From: Sanderia malayensis
Lineage: Eukaryota; Cnidaria; Scyphozoa; Semaeostomeae; Pelagiidae
Length of the DNA stretch: 64,000 bases
NCBI GenBank assembly: GCA_013076295.1
Contig: RQOL01000658.1
Location: forward strand, 1,116,001 to 1,180,000
Reading direction: 5' to 3'
Below are positions 46,459 to 59,850 of the stretch, in pieces (position 1 is the first letter of the stretch; each line of letters begins with the position of its first letter). The notes under the pieces are model-generated. The model had not been told where the DNA came from. It did not search any database and was given only the letters and a program-made list of their open reading frames with translations. Both the position numbers and the translations under genes were made by a program.

Positions 46459-49400
46459 TCATTTTTTCTTAAATGCTTGAATCAAATAGTTTGAAGTAAC
46501 TAAAGCTATGCACGCTACTGTCCACGCAAGAACAATGAATATCCACGACCGCTGCCTGAACACGGACCTGTGCTTATTCGTGTAAACACCAAAGTGCCGT
46601 CTGGCTACGCGCCTGCCGCAGAACACCAGCATGACAGGAACGACGTATTGAATCAAAGCGCCGGCGTACGCCCCGGTTATACCGACCAACAATTCCACGT
46701 TATGCGTCACGAACGCGACACCAATCGGTGGCACGACTGTCAACAACGGGAACACGAACCGCCTGGTGAGTGGCGAACACGAACACGAGTCGCACGCAAA
46801 TATCGTCTTCAGGTTCTCTCTCAACGTTATGGCGATGATGGGGAAATTCGTGCTCAACGTGAACACGGGAAACAGAGCGAGAAAATACGCAAATACCGGT
46901 TTAGCATTCAAGAAGTTTAACGTGTAAATGTCCACGATCTTCTCCTCCGGGAAACAGAAAACTGCGGTGACAGTAAGCAGGAGATAGAACAAAGTGACCA
47001 TGAGAAAACTCGCAGACATTATGCCAGTTAGTCGCTTCTTGCGCTTTGTGGGCGTTAGGATCGAAGGCAGGCTGTGTTGACACATGAATGAGTACACACT
47101 GACGCCGAAAAAGTTGGGAAGTTGAGAGAAATCAAAGAGTTTAGGGGCGATCTTCTTCTTCTCGTGGCCAATGTGATAAAATGCCAAAGAAATCATCAAC
47201 AAGAAAGCTAAATGTGAAAAAATAAGCTTGCATTCAGTGTTAGCAAGGATAAAGAACGCAGGCAATTAAACTTAAATAATGCGGTATTACAACGGGCTAA
47301 ACAGCTGAACAAAGATGATAACATTCCACCATTCCATCATTCCATGCTTTATAGATAACATACTAGCCAAAGACTGACTCGATATCTTTTGATGCAAACT
47401 CTCACAGTTATCCCTCCGATTAATTCAAAAAGTAAAAAACAGAAACGGAATATTTGTACGGAATATTTTTGATATTTTGTTATCCTGATGATACTTGCCA
47501 TTGCAGCATCAATATATAACCCAGCACACCATGACAGGGGGACGTGTAGCAGATTTAATTCAAGGACATGTAAATTCACTCGATAAAAGAACGCCAAACA
47601 AAATTCAAAAGCTCCTTCGCAGAGCAGTCAAAAAATAGGCAGCAATGCTGCTTGACTCGCTACGTTGCGTCCCTATGCCTCGCTTGTAACTTTCTCATCA
47701 CAACAGAGCGAAGCACAGACGCAAGTAGTGAGTCTACTTTCAAATTACAGAGCGAATCATTTCCACATAAATTCAACGTACTTTACATGCCTACTTACCG
47801 AGCCAACGAAAGAATGTTGTGACAAACTGAAGGTACTTTGTTTTGCCAAGATCGAAGAAAACAAATGGTCCCATAACAAGCGTAAAACATAGCTAAAACG
47901 CGGAAGAATTCAGATAGTTACTTGAATGAATAGTAAAACCTATATTCAATATATGATGTTAATATCAAGAGATAAAATAGCTTCTTGCTAAACGAACATA
48001 ACCGAGCCAAATATTCTACGAGGTATTCTATATTCTGCTGGAATATCCCCCCCCCCCCCCAATGTGATGAGATTTGGAGCTGTAGACATGTTTTTATAAG
48101 AGAAGAGAGGTTTTTCAAAGCAGCACTGAAACTTAGCAATCTCCCAATTTTGCTATAACATGGATAATTCATTAATATAAAATGATAAAGTAGTTCTAGG
48201 GACCATGTGTGCGATTTGTTATATAGGAGACATTGTAGTGTTACTGCAATTCAATTGTAAAGTAGGAAAAATGATAGAGTCAAAGAATTACCAAGAATAA
48301 TCTGTACATGGTTGCCACAGTGAGGCCCCTGAAGCAGATATCCTCTCCATGAAAGGCAGAGGACGTCAAGTTTTTCAGATCTAAACTGGAATAAAGAAAA
48401 CATAATTGATTATGTCAGTGGTGGAAAAATACTTGTCTTAGTCAACAGTGATTACATGGTCAATGTGATCCATTTAAAAGGGAACCTTAATGCCAATAAA
48501 ACCTTAATGCTTCCCATTTTATGGAATTGTTTTATGTGGGCTCCAACCACGAGCCATAATAACTTTAGATGTTGTTCGCCAGAACAAATTTCCATTCCCC
48601 TTGGTTATTTGATACACAGCTTAAATTGTGGTGCAAAAGCATAAAACTAAAATGAGTAGATTCTTACCATACAACTAGAGTTAAAGACTTTGGAACAGCT
48701 GTGGCATAAATGGCAAGATCTCCATACAGATACACTCCAATGACCACAAAGAACAACCTGAGTCCAACTATAAAAACAAAGAGATACTTATAATCCTCAA
48801 ATTGAACCCTCAAGTCCTTTGAAGAATTGTAGTTATGGATATCTATTAAAATCTGAAAGGTGCAAAATAATAAATAAACTTACTGTTATTGAAAAAGAGT
48901 CTTGCCATTTCTCCCTACAAGTTATAAAAACATTTCATGTAAAATTGCAAGAAAAAGGTTAAGCAATATAAATACTTTTGAATATTTACATATTATGTAG
49001 CTATGATCACTGAATATTTGACAAAGTTGTTCAGCATTTGCCATGGCCATTAAATGTTCATATAAAATTATAATGAAAGAAGTCTGGTATTTGATAACAC
49101 ACAGTTCAAAATGTTAGCCAAAAGTAGTGATAAAGAAAATTGTCATTCTTTTGTTAGCTTTGGATAAACATAGATAGTCTTATGCATTAGAGAGAAGATA
49201 AAAAAGACAACTTACCATTTCAACTTTCTCTTTTATTTCGTATTGATCATAACTTGGCAAATTTCATTTATTGACTCATCTAAAACAAAAACAATGTGAG
49301 CCCTGTAGCTTATTTTACGTGAGACTATATCTATATCTGCACAAATAATGGTACAAGAAGCATGGCCAAGTAGATGAGCAAATAAGATTGGTGAGGGAGA

Positions 49401-50527
49401 GATAAAATAAATGGCAACATACGTTGGAGAAGTGACGTTTCTTCATTAGCTTGAGACTTCACAGAGGCATCTGTGATTACCTCAGAAGCCCCGACTTCTT
49501 GCTGAAATATTGGCAGGATTATCATGCTTATTATAGAGCTACTCAAAAAGCCAAAATGCTTGATATGTGTGAAAATGAATATCAAGACAAAAACAATCGC
49601 AGCTTTAATTGTAAAATGATGTACACTCCTTACCAATTGTTTCTCTTTTAGCAATACTGCATTAGCAATAGCCATGGCTTCTACCATAAATGTTGATGTG
49701 ACAAAGCTGGAAAAAAAAATAAATTGTTGTAAATTTTTTCTGCTATGATAGTATCAGGGTTCTTTTAATATCTTAACAACAATTAAGCATCACTATAGTT
49801 TTTAAGCAACATGCCATGGTGATGCTGAGCATTGGCATTGAAATTAGAATTGAAGCATTGGATAGACAATTGAACACTCTTATTTAAAATTCCTTGACAG
49901 CAACCTGAAGAAATCTAAGATATGGATGTGTATGTTCAATTCTAGTTACCTGACGGTTCCAAGTACTATGATAGCAACTATACCAAGTACCCATCCTGTC
50001 AGAGCAAAGGCTTGCGGAAGTGCCAGTGCGCCTGCTCCGACAACCAAGTTGAACACATAGATAATCGAAACCTTGGTGGAAAAAATTAATCAAATTATGT
50101 TACAACCGAAAAATTATCCTTTTGCTAGAATTAACACTTGGGTTATAAAGAAATCAGAGGATTCCTTGTCTCATGTATAGATATAAAAGGACGATCGGGA
50201 TCAGAAGGTCGTATCAGTAAGCTATGAGTAGCAGGTCGTGATTGGGAAATAAACTTGTTCTACTAAGGCGTTATGAATGAAGTGGTGTCGTGCCACACCT
50301 CCTTTTCCCAGTGAGAAGCACCCTTGTTCTATTTAATGGCAGTATAAGAGAACGTTACACGAAATAGTGCGGGAAGCTAAAGATAAAATAGTTGACAAGT
50401 AGAGTTATTTGCAATGAAAAAGTCAGCTAAATAGTTGAAACCGGTATAAATATATTGGGCCTAACTTGAGTGGGAATAAGAACAAATCAAATTGGAAACT
50501 GGAACAACATACCTGTTCTGAATGCAT
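46459..50527 (-). CDS. TMEM104, SLC38-related multi-pass transporter
   Basis: Ten exons: 50513-50527, 49950-50071, 49634-49706, 49423-49501, 49216-49279, 48884-48914, 48668-48767, 48292-48385, 47799-47892 and 46459-47207, about 473 codons against 496 in human. Matches in order include VFNLVVGAGALALP, FVTSTFMVEAMAIANA, LYGDLAIYATAVP, GPFVFFDLGKTKYLQ, YSFMCQHSLPS, FPVFTLSTNFPIIA, LVGITGAYAG and NKHRSVFR. The family belongs to the amino acid/auxin permease superfamily, and human TMEM104 has no settled substrate. Exon 5 (49216-49279) is 64 nt where the flanking phases need 65; one extra A in 'gccaagttatg' on the coding strand would restore SYDQYEIKEKVEM. This is probably a sequencing or assembly deletion rather than decay, since every other exon is intact. 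Confidence 0.92.
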
Positions 50528-51972
50528 ATCTCTAGCTTCCTCTTTATCTTCTTCGAGTTATGCAGTGAAAATATGCAAAGAATCACAAATGATGGACCTT
50601 GCAATAGCTTCCACTCCACGCAAATGCAAGAAATGCATGTGTTGTGTCAATGTCAAATGGAGGAAAGCAAAACTTGTCTCGTGACCAGCAGCAAAATATT
50701 TTTTTTGCGTTGTTGTTGTCACGTGTGGCTGGAGCATTGCATGTGGACAATGAAACAACATGCATTGTTAAACAATGATTGTTTTCCAACGGATCACGTG
50801 AAATGTCATATGGTTTAGGCATTGTCTTTGCCATTCCAAACATCATCACTCGTTTCTCATCAGTTTGATCATGTGAACGGTTGGGTCTTGTGCTTCATCT
50901 GTCTCCTGCATGACCCCTCTCCAAAAGGGGGTCCATGCAGGGGGTTAGCAAGCTGGCTATTACGGACGACATTCGCTGTTAGTTGAACGATAAATCATAC
51001 AACTGCTGGGTGTTATTTTTAAAGCCACTGTATTAATAGCCATAGCGTAGTAGCCAAAGGGCCAGGACACGTGCCCCTAAGGGTCGTAGATATAATCTAA
51101 AAGATGGGGACCAGGTCAAAAAGGGCACATGACCACCCAGGGCACTCATTTTTGACTTAGAAGGGACACTTTTGGGTCTGGAGGGGCACTTTTGCAATGT
51201 TTGCCAAAACGTTGGGTCCATGCCCCTCTGCAGTTCCTTTTTATTGTGTTGCCCCCCCCCACCACCATTTTGTACAACCATACCCCTCTGGTCTGTATCA
51301 GTGTTCGCTGAATAAAGGTGTCCATTATTTTGTCCAGGTGTCCACGACACGAAGTGAGATGTATTTGAAACCAGTTTCAACATTATATTCAAAGAGAAAA
51401 TGTATTTTAAAACTAATTACATACAACATATCTCAATCATATTTTCTACCATGCATAAATGAAATCATACGCATAGATCTCTCTCTCTTGTCAAATAGTT
51501 ATTTTGTGGTGTTCTTTCAATTTAATTCTTATTAACGACATAATAAAGAATTTAAAACAACTCTTAGTTAGCTAAAATCTATATTATTCTACATAACATG
51601 ACGAAGCACATTTTTATCTGACTCGTCGAAAACCAAACAAAGTCACGAGGTTTTTCATAACATATCTATTTTTCTGGAAAAACTTTATCCAACATTCCCT
51701 ATATTTCTACTGGATATTCGGTGTATGCATTATTAAAGTTACTTGTACCTGACAAATACCAGTGTAATATTCAGTTCGGCTTCAAGCTTGATCAGCCAAG
51801 CCAGAAGAATATTCATCCTTTGAACGAACAACTCCAGAGCGAGGTGTTTATAGAGAAGCAGTAGCCTCCATAAAATCTCATCACATTGATCACGCTGATA
51901 TCCCATAACATACACCAACAGAAGGTTAGAGGCTCAACAAAATGCATGTGCCACATGAGCATGTTGGAAAGT
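50528..51972. other. Spacer between TMEM104 start and LRR gene end
   Basis: TMEM104 5' flank (right of 50527) and 3' flank of the LRR gene. Between about 51040 and 51320 a repeat-like block has several 'agggcac(a/t)' phrases, a C-run and 'ggggcacttttgcaatg', probably an old transposon. No gene supported. Confidence 0.45.
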
Positions 51973-54900
51973 CTAAATGTTGTAATCTACTGTGTATTCA
52001 TTATTTGCCTTTGGTGGGTAGTGGTAGATATACGCTGAACTTTTGGGGTTTTTTCTCCTCCTTGTCAGTGACAGAGTAGTCGTAGCCCTATAATGTACGA
52101 AAGCAAAATCATAAGCTAGTTAAAAGCAAGGGAAAGGACAAGGTTGAAAGATAACAATGGAAAAGAGCTTTAAAATGAGTCCTAATTGAGCATAAAACTG
52201 GTATCGTTCTAGAAAATTGTTGAACACGAAGAGCCCTAATGGCTAACATCGCTGTAGAACGCTAAGAGCCATGGCTTACATATTGTAGAACGCTAAAAGC
52301 CTTTGTAGTTGGCATCTTTAAGAGCCCCAATACCCTAATGGCTAACATCAGTGTAGAACACTAGGAACCCTAATTGTTGACATCATTGTAGGAGGACACT
52401 AGGAGCCCTAATGGTTGACATCATTGTAGAACATTGAAGAGCCCTAATAGCTGCATCATTGTAGAATATAGAGATTCTTAAATTGGAGCACTGAATAGTA
52501 TTAGTTACCTTGCAGCAATGGGTCGTCTGTAAAGGTAGGTAAACAGTACTATGACGATAACAATGATAATGGCTCCAGTTGTTGCTCCAATTACCAACGG
52601 TAGATGAGGCTGTTTGTCGTATTCTATCAACAATCACAATAGTCTAGTCAGCATATGAGATATAACGTATCGTAGTGATACATGATTGCAATTAAGTAAT
52701 GTCTTGGGAGAAGATACCTTCACATATATAATACCTTGTTTTTTTACTGTTATCATTGGACTTCGAGTGGTTTGGTCGTGTTGAGACTTGTTTTTCAGGC
52801 CAGATGCTGGTGTAGAGTGGGAAACATGGGCAATCTTGCCATGCGTTTTATTCGTAGGAGTGGCATCAGTCTTCAGTGATGGATTCGACGTGGTAGAAGC
52901 TAATGATAATGGAAAAAGACAACATCGTTACGTTTATTATCATAACATGATGGCAGCTGGAGAAATCTGGCTGAATGCGGAGGGAGGGGGGGGGGAGAAG
53001 ACAGAAACGGCACTTTAGAAACAGCTATGGCAACAGATATCCAAGTCGAGCAGTGCCTCCTTTGGCCGACTTTAAAGCAATGTACCTGCATCATATCAAA
53101 GGGGTCATTGAATTCAGAGTAACTACATGCACTAGTGAGATGAAATACAGTAAAAACCCCCATATAAGGTCCTGTAAATTTCCATCCAGCTTATTGTTCC
53201 AAGACAATATAAGCTATTATTTCTTTTATTGTTTTGAGCAAAAATATATCCCTGGAGGTTCTCAATCCATTGGTTCTTATATGCAGGTTTTTACTGTATA
53301 CAACTTGCATGGTCTTTTCTCGTAACTAGCAAGGCGTCAAGACGATTAAGAGTTCCTTGCAGTATCGGAGATGTTTAACATCCAGAATAGAGTTTTATAG
53401 GAAGGACAATTATTCTGCTAATGACTTACTGCAATTCATGGACGTCATAGCTTGCTTCACTGTCATGTCTGCATTACTGCATTTGATTAGATGAAAATCC
53501 ACAATCTTAGTAATCGTAGTTGTGTCATCACGAAGGCTTCTCAGTTTGCATGTACAGATAATTGGATTCTTCTGCAATTTTCTGAAATTGTCGAAACAAG
53601 AGAGCATGAAAACTAGCGTCCAGAAGAGATAAATAATGGGAAAAGAGAAAGAACAAGAATACGAGCCAGAGTAGGAGAAAGAACAAAGAGTAAGAGCAAG
53701 ATTAAGAGCAAGAAAAAACCAGAGCAAGAATAAAATGAACAAGAAGGAAAAGAGAAGAAGATTTTGTAACAGCAACTCACTCCAACACAATCAAATTATT
53801 TATTTCAGCGCAATGAAACTTCACTTACACTTTTACAAAGCCTGGAAGCATGCGAATAGCATCGATAGGTAGATCGGAAAACAAATTTTCTTCAAGCGAT
53901 CTGGAATAAAAAAACGATCTAGGTTAACAAGGATAATTTTAAATCGATATGGTTTATCTCGGACACTCTTTCCTAGCAGGACTATAAAAAGCATAAACAT
54001 CGCAATACATGCTAATTAAATATAAAACTGTAATTAAATATGAATTCTGTGAAATAAGCATACATGTCTTTGACAACAGTAAGTCTTTGAATATATCAGA
54101 GGCAACTGTGATATTCTATTTCTTTGCAAGGTCCTGTTTTAAAAAAGAAGTAAAACCAATATAGGTATGAATAAATAAAATAAATGGTTGATTAGAGAAT
54201 TTTATACTTTATTCCTCGATCTTTGGTGATTGCAAAGCGATGAAAATATTGATGAAAATTTAAAATATTTGTGGAAGTACTAGAATAAGTCTTACAATGT
54301 CTCTACTCTGTGCAGACCAAGAAATGCACCAGATTGGACAGAAGATATGTTGTTATTGGCTAAGCCTCTGTAAGAACAAAATGCAAATGATAAACGATGG
54401 CAGATATCAAAGGCACCATGTTTCTTGTTTTGCAATATCTAACGCATTCCGTAAATCCTCAAATTAGCGTCTTGGGGCTTATCTATATTTTATACGCTTA
54501 GATGGGGGCTTATTCAAAATAAGGGGCTTATACGAAGCGGGATAATCAACAATTTACTGTCTTAGGGTGGGGGCTTATTCAAGGGGACTCTTTCGAGGGT
54601 GCACTTGGAGAATTTACGGTATTTTAGCGACATTCATTAAAAATGAAAATCTCTGCGCTACAGACTTTAATGCGGCGGTAAACCTGCATGTTGTTGTTAA
54701 AGAATAAATTCGAGCTATGCTTACAAGAAGTACAGTTTAGAAAGATCTTGGAAGGTGCCAGCTTTTAAAACTTCCAATCTATTATGGTCCAATTTCTAAA
54801 AAAAGAATTGAGCAGAACCTTAAACATCGCTGAACATATGCAATAACCATAGATGCAACTTTGGAAAACAAATGTTAGTAGGGTGCATTCTATTATTATT

Positions 54901-57890
54901 TTACACAGCGACATTCTGATGTACATACTTTGGAAGTAAATATGGCCAATAACAACTTACAAATATTGCACGCCTTCCGCTGACTTGAAAACGCCTGGCG
55001 TCAAAATTCTGATTCTATTCGAATTCAGGTGTCTAATTAGAGGAAAAATAGATGCGATTATAATGACGACTATTCTTCAAACAAAATGGATAAACATATA
55101 TGTGGACTGAATGGGCCAATACGGTTTATAATTTCAGGAAAAACAAATCCCATAGGAAATAAAATCTGAGACTCAGGGCGATAATTGAGAAGTAGTAATT
55201 TTTAGGAATACTCTAATTTGAAGATTGAAGAGTAGGAAAAGTTACTACGCAAATTTGTGATACAGTGGACTAACGCTCTTAAAACCTCAAGGAAGGACTG
55301 TGAATATGTTTAAAATAAAAAGTTCGATGTTCGAGATGTATAGTGTTTAAAATAGAAAAGGGTCCACTGCTATTGTAGACAATGAAATAGGTATAAATTA
55401 TCAACTTACACACGGAAATTTGATGGCGAATCTTGAAATACATTGTCTGCAATTTTATCAATTTGGTTATTTCCTAACATGCTGAAAATAAAGACAAAAA
55501 TAAATTTATTTCAGTCACATGATACATATAATGTGGATAAGAAATTGTGAATGCGAAAACTCACAAGGCAATTTCAACATTTGGCGCCGTTCCAGCGAAC
55601 AACCTACTGCCAACCGATTGTATACGGTTTTCGGATATAAATCTGGAATCAAGAAAAATAATTCTTGTAAATAAATGAAAGTGAGATGATTTTTATATTC
55701 AGCTTGCTTACAAAGTCATACAACGATTTTTAAACGCATGTTTTATGAGACCCTTGGAGCACAACCCAGAGGTATAAAACGTTCAATGAGTTGACAAGAT
55801 TTTAGATTCTCGAGAGTTGAGCTTGAAGCGTAAGCAAAAAAGTACCGTAAATCCTCGAATAAGCCCCCACCTCACCTTCGAATAAGCTCTCCTCCCGAAC
55901 AAGACATTGAAGTTGTTTAGTGAATGTATTGCAAATAGCAGCAAGTTTCAGCCACATTGATTGGCTGCATCGTATAGCTTTTATCTTGCATTATATTGAA
56001 CAATAATCAGACTAAATTTTAGTTTTTGCAAATAAGCCCCCTGAGCCTTATTCGAGGATTTACGGTATTTGAGGCATATTGAAAAGTCTAAATTGTAATT
56101 CGGATACTACACTTTTCAATGTATTTCTATTTAAGAAGAATGTAGCTATGACAAACATTAGGTTCGTACACTTCTGTGAGGTGTTTTAAGTTCTTGAAGG
56201 CCTCGTCTTGCAGGACAATGATGCGATTCCTTTCAAGGCTCCTAACAAACAATACAATAGTCGGATGAAAATATAAGAATGCAGATGAGAAAGATAAGAA
56301 TATGAATAATAGAATGGATAAAAGCAGCAATTAGCAGATATTTTAAAGAAATGCATATCCATCATAAAGTACAAATCAAACTTTTGCGATAAATTTTCCA
56401 AGACTTACAGCGTCGAGACATTTGGCCAATTTAAGTAGAAATTATCTGGAATTTTGGCAATCAGGTTCCCACTCATTCGCCTAAAAAAGATAAGACGATA
56501 ATTTAATTCAAGATGGAACAAAGTGAAGAGTTGGCAAGGGTTGTCTGCCCCATCCCAAATGCATCATAAAATTAGATCAGTCGCCAGTCATTGTTTTGGC
56601 ATGCGGGACAAATAAGATATCATGAATTTTTAATTTCAATAAGTCTATTTTGCTATCATGAACATTGTTCCGTCCGCTCATAAAAGAAAACTCCTTCGCT
56701 TCATTAAAAATGCAAGTATTTTTTCTGAATTGGATATCTCAATCCAATTTACGCGACATAAAGGTGACTCAAAAGCAAAGATAAATTCTGTCTCTAATCC
56801 AATAATGATATTTGCAAGAAAGATAAAATAGTTTACAGCTCGTGGACTTTTTGAGTATGACGAACTTCAATTCATTGAAAATAACTTCTTTAGAAGCAAT
56901 TTCGCTTTTTTAGAGAAGAAAAACTTCGCGATTCCCAATAACAAGATAACGACATGTTTAGTTAAGAATTGTAAAATGCACAAAATCACAATATAAGGCG
57001 CGGTTCTGAGAACAATTAATTTTAATTAAAGTATGACAGAGATTACTTTTCCATTTATGAAAATTGTTCATTCATATGATTGAAAAAAAAGATAAATTCA
57101 CCACCTATGATTGTTAGAGAATGTCTGAATAAATTACAGAACAACGTTCTTTTAATTTAACTCGAAATTGATAAGAAAATTGTCAGCTTGAAATGAAACT
57201 GTTTATCTTTATCCTCTTCATTTCTGAGCTGGTTGCAAAGAAAGAGACGCGAAAAAATTCACACAAACTTGAATATATTTGTCACCATATTTTTGTTGTT
57301 GATTTTAAATCAAGTTTCTGTTCGCAATCTAGCAATAATTTTTTTATAATTAAAGAATGGTTAAGTACGCTTAATTTGGGCCTAAATAATGTTGGAAGAT
57401 AAGGCGTCTTTTTTGAGAAACTTATCAACTTTCAAGAAGCGAATCGCAATGTTGATTTGAAATAAAGTTTGCTCTTTCACACATATGATATACATATTAA
57501 CTAGTAGCGAGCAACACCATGCAAATAAACACAGAAAACAAATATTTTCCTTCCACAAATGAACAACTTTATAAAGTTTTCGGCTGACATTAATCAAACA
57601 GAACTTTCATGTTATGTAAACAACCATCTTCGCACACACAATCACGCCTCCATAAAACTACCCAGGAGAAGAAGTCCTTCGCTAGGGAATATCTGCAATT
57701 GTACTTACATTAATTCAGTATTCTTGCTAATACTTCTTGGGAATTCCGGCAAACTTTTTCTTTCGCAATTGATCTGTACTTTTGACATTAAAATTCCGCA
57801 GGAACACATGGAAGGACAAGAAGAAGCCACGGTTGCACTGACGGAAATTTCAGCAATTACAAAACAGCAGAGCGCAAAAGTAAACAACAT
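51973..57890 (-). CDS. Type I transmembrane leucine-rich-repeat protein
   Basis: Exons: 57709-57890 (signal peptide and LRR N-cap CPSMCSC...VQINC), nine single-LRR exons 56409-56480, 56170-56241, 55565-55642, 55410-55481, 54961-55032, 54725-54795, 54296-54367, 54064-54133 and 53829-53900, an LRR C-cap exon 53430-53581 (NPIICTC), a Thr/Ser stalk 52735-52899, a transmembrane exon 52509-52623 (GAIIIVIVIVLFTYLYRR) and tail 51973-52087. LRR exons start at the same codon position and are normally 72 nt, as in LRR receptors of many animals. Two break the phase: 54725-54795 is 71 nt and 54064-54133 is 70 nt with a shift inside 'ttgcctctgat'. In the last exon, joined phase gives an end in YTVDYNI, whereas a shifted frame gives GYDYSVTDKEEKKP...KGK. 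Likely a cell-surface recognition or adhesion protein; ligand unknown. Confidence 0.8.
52223..52469 (-). repeat. Minisatellite in last intron of LRR gene
   Basis: Six or so degenerate units of about 40-45 bp built on 'gagccctaatggctaacatc' and 'attgtagaac' lie between the tail exon and the transmembrane exon. Confidence 0.8.
54449..54619. mobile_element. MITE with CCGTAAAT ends in LRR intron
   Basis: Ends 'ccgtaaatcctcaaattagc' and 'gagaatttacgg' are inverse. The interior carries 'tggggcttat' repeats as in 55845-56065. The right flank keeps TA, the left does not. Confidence 0.7.
55845..56065. mobile_element. 221-bp MITE, TA target, in LRR intron
   Basis: Ends CCGTAAATCCTCGAATAAGC and its inverse, with TA at 55843-55844 and 56066-56067. 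It belongs to the same family as 54449-54619 and shares the CCGTAAAT tip with 39475-40051. Confidence 0.85.
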
Positions 57891-58569
57891 TTTGCTACTT
57901 TAAATTCACAACTTATTATCAACTAAACTCGGGCCAACTGTGTGATAAACAAACTTTAAAACTCTCTGGACAATTGATGAGTATTGCAGTAGGCAGCAAA
58001 AAAATGTCGCTCTCACTAAAACCCTTTCAATTGCTTAATTTACATCACAAAACCATGCGTGGTGTGGTTGTACGGAGTCGCGGCTGCATGGATGTCTTGA
58101 AATAAACTGCACATTGTTATAGGCGGGTGTAAATTGAAAGACCATTCTTTTCGTTATCAAAGCAGGTTCAGCTTTGCATTACATTGTCGACCAGTTACTA
58201 ATAATGACTATTTAGAGGTCATTCATGTTCTGAAGAGAGCAGCCAACAGCTATTTACAAGCATGAATGCTATGACGTGCGTGGTACAGCACTGTATAGTT
58301 AGGAAAACCAAGTCAACAAACAAATCTTTAACTTCAACTGCAGAATGCAATGCAAGGAAAAACAATTGGCACGTTTGAGTGCTTCTTCTAAAGTTGCATG
58401 TTGGAGCAAACACAGAAGTCCTAATAAGCCAAAGCCAAGCCAAAAATAATGCGAAAGTTGGCGCAAATAATTCAATTCAATTTAATATCACCCTATCATC
58501 TCGTTTTGAAAGATGAAGTGATATACTCTCTTTTAATATCTTTCTTACCCGTCATAATCAGATTAAATA
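57891..58569. promoter_or_regulatory. Divergent spacer between LRR gene and ATG12
   Basis: About 680 bp separates the start codons of the LRR gene (-) and ATG12 (+). With no other gene between, both promoters must lie here or overlap, so a shared bidirectional region is possible. No canonical TATA or CpG-rich block stands out. Confidence 0.4.
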
Positions 58570-59850
58570 ATGGCAGACAGCTCAAGTGAAAAATTGCAGG
58601 ATAGCAATGGTGATAATGCAAGAACATCGCCAGAGCAGCAAGTTGTAGCTGATCAGACTGAAAATAATCAGTCCCCAGCTGCAAACACAGTAGATCCTAA
58701 CAAGGGTAAAGACAAAGATGCCAAGAAGAACAAAAGTAAGGCCCTTTCCAAAACTATCCAATTTAGGCCTTTTTTTCACGATTAAAATCATGCACTATGA
58801 ATTGTCATGTACACACCTGACTTCTGTCGTGTTGTTGCTTTTATTCTGCATTGAATATGCAATATTTCAAATCTAGAAAAACACAATATGGTTAGATAGA
58901 GATATATTTATCGAGTATAAATACAGAGCTCTTCAACAACAAGCTAATGTTTTGTTTTCTGTATATTTTTCTATATATTTGTAGTTGACGTTTTACTAAA
59001 GGCTACTGGTGATGCTCCGATTATGAAAAAGAAAAAATGGGCTGTTGACAGAAATAAGCAAGTTGCATATTTGATTGACTTCATTAGAAAGTACATCAAA
59101 TGCAACCCATCAGAATCCCTGGTAAGTTCGTTATTTATAGCCAATCAGAATACCTTGTATTCAAAGTTGAAAAACAGGCATTTATTATTTTAATTGCATT
59201 TTCTTAAAAAGAGCCATTACTCCAAGGTGGAATCCATGTAGCTTACGCCGGAGATATCCGGCGTGGAGTTTGACTAAAACAATGGATCACATGTTTTTCT
59301 ATTGTTCTTTGGCGTTATATCCGGCGTAGCCTTTACATGGATTCCACCCTGGCCATTACTGCATCATTATTTTAATAATGCCTTAAATTATTTCCTTTTT
59401 ATTTCCAATAGTTTATATACGTGAATCAAACCTTTGTTCCTTCGCCAGATCAATTAATAAGCAACTTGTATGAGGTATACTTTTTTCTTTTATTATTTTC
59501 TTCACAATTCCTTTCCACAAGGATGCTCCGACTTTTTGCAGTGAAATATGAATAATCATCAAAAATCATAAAGAGAATCTAGTGCTTTAAAACCAAGGAT
59601 AAATTTAACAATAAAGTAGTTCAAAGGATAAGAATTTTTGTTTGTTATACCAACAAAACATTTTAAGCAGGGTCCTTTTTAGTTCTATTTACATTGTATT
59701 CTCAAATTGCTTTGAATGTTTAAATGATTTTATTTATTATATAAATCAGTAATTATTTTACAATAACTCTTTGATGTTTCTTTTATCCAGTGCTTTGGAT
59801 CTGACGGCAAACTCGTACTGCACTATTGTAAAACAGAAGCTTGGGGTTAG
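58570..59850 (+). CDS. ATG12, ubiquitin-like autophagy protein
   Basis: Four exons: 58570-58735, 58985-59121, 59412-59474 and 59791-59850, joining to 141 residues (human 140). The N-terminal third is polar and disordered. The ubiquitin-like fold follows: IDVLLKATGDAPIMKKKKW, VDRNKQVAYLIDFIRKYIK, then FIYVNQTFVPSPDQLISNLY and CFGSDGKLVLHYCKTEAWG. The C-terminal glycine needed for activation by ATG7 and transfer via ATG10 to ATG5 is the last residue, as is normal for ATG12, which needs no processing. The ATG12-ATG5/ATG16 complex acts as the E3 for ATG8 lipidation. A short MITE sits in intron 2. Confidence 0.97.
59222..59352. mobile_element. 131-bp MITE in ATG12 intron 2
   Basis: Begins 'ccaaggtggaatccatgta' and ends with the inverse 'tacatggattccaccctgg'. 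Inside are 'acgccgg' inverse blocks. CCATTACT is duplicated exactly at both sides (59214-59221, 59353-59360), so the insertion is well defined. An 8-bp target fits hAT; 9 bp (Mutator-like) cannot be excluded because G borders the site. Confidence 0.88.

Noticed and set aside
49331..49687. Single long TMEM104 frame of 118 codons
   Set aside because: It is two exons (49634-49706 and 49423-49501) with an intron that happens to stay open; both splice sites and the family alignment show the break.
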